Below, in pieces: positions 57,931-59,690 of a DNA stretch of 59,690 nt. The number at the start of each line of letters is the position of its first letter. Position 1 is the stretch's first letter. This stretch comes from Candidatus Nitrotoga sp. M5 (GTDB lineage Bacteria > Pseudomonadota > Gammaproteobacteria > Burkholderiales > Gallionellaceae). Under the pieces are notes generated by a model that worked only from the letters and a program-made list of their open reading frames with translations, had not been told where the DNA came from and did not search any database. A program made the translations under genes and the position numbers. Where the stretch lies: contig NZ_CAKMNW010000027.1 in the NCBI RefSeq assembly GCF_927904885.1, positions 1 to 59,690 on the forward strand, read 5' to 3'.

Positions 57931-59178
57931 CTAACCAAAAAGTTTTTCACCGGCAAACAACTGCGGAACCGTTTCGCGCTCTCGGATAAGCTGTACAACT
58001 TCACCAGCCACCATCACTTCGGCAGCACGTGGGCGTGTGTTGTAGTTTGAACTCATGCTCATGCCATAAGCGCCAGCCGACATCACCGCAACCAGATCTC
58101 CTTGCGAGATAGCCAATTTACGGGCATTGCCAAGGAAATCGCCGGTTTCGCATACCGGCCCCACCACTTCATATTGCTGCACTGGCGTATCACTTAGCTG
58201 CACAGGCTGAATATGATGATAGGCGTCGTACAAGGCGGGACGCATCAGATCGTTCATGGCCGCATCGACAATGGCGAAGTTTTTTTCTTCGCCATGTTTG
58301 AGATACTCAACTTTAGTCAACAGTACACCAGCATTACCAAGCAGCACCCGTCCCGGCTCAATAATGATCTTTTCGCTACGTCCCCGCAGAGCACTGAGTA
58401 ACGCATTGGCATAATCGGCAATAGCAGGCGGCGTTTCATCCATATAACGGATGCCTAGCCCACCGCCCAGATCGAGATGCTCAAGATGGATCCCTTCACT
58501 TGCCAGCGTGTTTACCAATACCAGCATTTTTTCTGTCGCTTCGATAAATGGACTAAGTTCGGTCAATTGCGAACCAATGTGGCAATCCATGCCTACCACT
58601 CGCAGATGCGGCAGCCCGCTCGCCTTGCGGTATAACGCCAGCGCTTCTGTATAGGCGATGCCAAACTTGTTTTGTTTCAAGCCGGTGGAAATATAGGGGT
58701 GCGTCTTGGCATCCACGTCTGGATTCACGCGCAGACTTACCGATGCCACCTTGTTGATTTGTCCTGCTACTTCATTCAAGCGTGTAAGTTCTGCTTCCGA
58801 CTCTACGTTGAAGCACAGAATGCCCGCTTCCAAGGCCAGTTGCATTTCTGCCACTGTTTTGCCCACACCAGAAAACACCACTTTATTCGCCGCGCCCCCA
58901 GCCGCCAGCACACGCTGTAATTCGCCGCCGGAAACTATGTCAAAGCCGGATCCTAACTTGGCTAACAGATTCAGGATAGCGATATTTGGATTGGCCTTTA
59001 CCGCGAAGCAGATCAGATGCTCGCGCTCTTTGAGTGCCTCAGCAAACTGGCGATAGCGATCAGTTATCGCACTGTGAGAGTAAACATAGCACGGCGTACC
59101 AAATTGCTGTGCGATATCAGGCAGGGAGACTTGTTCGGCATAAAGCTGGGTACTCTGGTATTTGAAATAATCGGTCAT
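57931..59178 (-). CDS. lysA: Diaminopimelate decarboxylase
   Basis: Decarboxylates meso-diaminopimelate to L-lysine, the last step of lysine synthesis. The 415-aa PLP enzyme has the Schiff-base Lys in CFAVKANPN, GSGFDIVSGGEL, DCHIGSQLTE, HLDLGGGLGI, IEPGRVLLGNAG and the catalytic Cys in VGPVCETGDFLG. It lies 6 nt downstream of lptM, the standard proteobacterial lptM-lysA pair. Confidence 0.97.
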   Translation of the reverse strand: MTDYFKYQSTQLYAEQVSLPDIAQQFGTPCYVYSHSAITDRYRQFAEALKEREHLICFAVKANPNIAILNLLAKLGSGFDIVSGGELQRVLAAGGAANKVVFSGVGKTVAEMQLALEAGILCFNVESEAELTRLNEVAGQINKVASVSLRVNPDVDAKTHPYISTGLKQNKFGIAYTEALALYRKASGLPHLRVVGMDCHIGSQLTELSPFIEATEKMLVLVNTLASEGIHLEHLDLGGGLGIRYMDETPPAIADYANALLSALRGRSEKIIIEPGRVLLGNAGVLLTKVEYLKHGEEKNFAIVDAAMNDLMRPALYDAYHHIQPVQLSDTPVQQYEVVGPVCETGDFLGNARKLAISQGDLVAVMSAGAYGMSMSSNYNTRPRAAEVMVAGEVVQLIRERETVPQLFAGEKLFG

Positions 59179-59184
59179 GGCTCT

Positions 59185-59304
59185 TTAATTTTGATCAGGA
59201 AAAAACTGGGTTGAGGGTTCTGGCGGCGGCAAAAATAGATCCCCCTTGGTCCCGCAGCCTTGTAGCAGGAATGCTGATAGCAGCAAAATACCGATAATAC
59301 GCAT
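59185..59304 (-). CDS. lptM: LptM (YifL-type) small outer-membrane lipoprotein
   Basis: A 39-aa lipoprotein precursor: signal IIGILLLSAFLLQGC with lipobox LQGC, then the family pattern GCGTKGDLFLPPPEP. LptM assists maturation of the LptDE lipopolysaccharide translocon. ATG 59304 is used; an upstream start at 59382 would place the signal inside the protein. It is cotranscribed with lysA. Confidence 0.9.
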   Translation of the reverse strand: MRIIGILLLSAFLLQGCGTKGDLFLPPPEPSTQFFPDQN

Positions 59305-59358
59305 GGTTGAACTCCCACTAAACTGGAACAGGGTGGGATTATAAAGGCAAGTCCGGAA

Positions 59359-59433
59359 GTGACTGAAACTGAATTTTATCAATACGCCGAAGTGGTTGTC
59401 GCAAAGTCGCTGTTTTCATCAGGAGGCAACGGA
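59359..59433 (+). pseudogene. cyaY: Probable truncated start of cyaY (frataxin-like)
   Basis: In many proteobacteria cyaY is divergent from lptM-lysA at this spot. A GTG at 59359 opens TETEFYQYAEVVVAKSL, which resembles the usual CyaY start (MTESEF-x-LA). After about 18 codons the similarity ends and the sequence changes to a transposase tail. The match is short; context carries most of the weight. Confidence 0.4.
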
Positions 59434-59435
59434 AC

Positions 59436-59541
59436 CAAGTCTTGCGATACAACATGGAGACGGCCTATGAGACCGGTGGTTATACGATATAGCAAATGAC
59501 CGATGCTTTTGGGATGCATTATTGCACTGTCAGCTGTGCGT
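59436..59541 (+). pseudogene. C-terminal helix-turn-helix fragment of a RAYT-like transposase
   Basis: One frame reads RYNMETAYETGGYTI, a TAG stop, QMTDAFGMHYCTVS, the pattern of the C-terminal DNA-binding motif of REP-associated transposases (compare ITCAYKSGGYSMKEVGEYFG in the copy at 30701). It directly follows the putative cyaY start. It is a different, more decayed copy. Confidence 0.55.
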
Positions 59542-59690
59542 CCCATAAAAAATGCGATAAAAACACATGGTTGCTTGTGATGTTGGGCTGCGCAAGCTCA
59601 ACGCCAACCTACATTAGCCCAGGCTACGTTTACTTAGCTGTAGTAATCGCGACATCATCTGACAGTTACCCGATTTGATCGAAGTGACTG

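Overview
The window looks like the chromosome of a betaproteobacterium. The housekeeping neighbourhoods point there: ybgC-tolQRA, bioD, ftsK-lolA, rarA-serS, tRNA-Ser next to mltF, and lptM-lysA. The mix of a large Mrp-type antiporter, phosphoketolase plus acetate kinase and many antiporters would suit an autotroph or methylotroph of the Nitrosomonadales/Gallionellaceae type, but that placement is inference; no rRNA is present to settle it. Most of the window has moderate GC. One block (about 26.96-30.70 kb) is visibly GC-richer and looks acquired.

Layout. 1-13.1 kb holds core genes: the tol operon (tolA runs off the left edge), bioD, ftsK, lolA, a beta-carbonic anhydrase, rarA, serS, an unrecognised 168-aa protein, mltF and tRNA-Ser(CGA). 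13.8-25.5 kb is transcribed leftward: a universal stress protein behind an FNR-like site, a nine-gene antiporter operon whose gene order matches the antiporter half of archaeal Mbh/Mbs complexes, a DUF2062 protein and a P-type cation ATPase. 25.9-31.5 kb is a scarred accessory segment: a palindromic element, an IS91-family transposase relic, a dead grpB, an intact ybhP-clsB-ybhN-like trio, a truncated gene and a REP-associated (RAYT) transposase with lesions. 31.7-37.1 kb holds a tandem Usp with a CPA2 antiporter, a Na/Ca exchanger fossil, and a LysR gene divergent from a DODA dioxygenase and DoxX. 37.2-45.1 kb starts with mixed IS debris and then has a tightly packed porin / small phosphate-binding-like protein / hybrid histidine kinase / REC-GAF-GGDEF-EAL cluster. 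46.2-57.3 kb carries nhaA, ackA-xfp, a MarC-family gene, a cysteine-synthase-like gene and two more antiporters, with intergenic gaps filled by a repeated mobile element. The right end has a small secreted protein, lysA, lptM and what seems to be a cyaY start cut off by a RAYT fragment.

Two themes stand out. First, ion and pH homeostasis: an Mrp/Mbh-like complex, a P-type ATPase, two CPA2 antiporters, NhaA and a PF07399-type antiporter all lie within 43 kb, plus fossils of a Na/Ca exchanger and probably a second ATPase. Second, non-autonomous repeats: a family of about 180-bp elements with terminal inverted repeats GGGCRCCTCTAAAA (7 whole or partial copies), a duplicated block of about 350 bp upstream of two unrelated genes, and a 58-bp motif shared upstream of three unrelated genes. 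I see no CRISPR array, prophage or rRNA.
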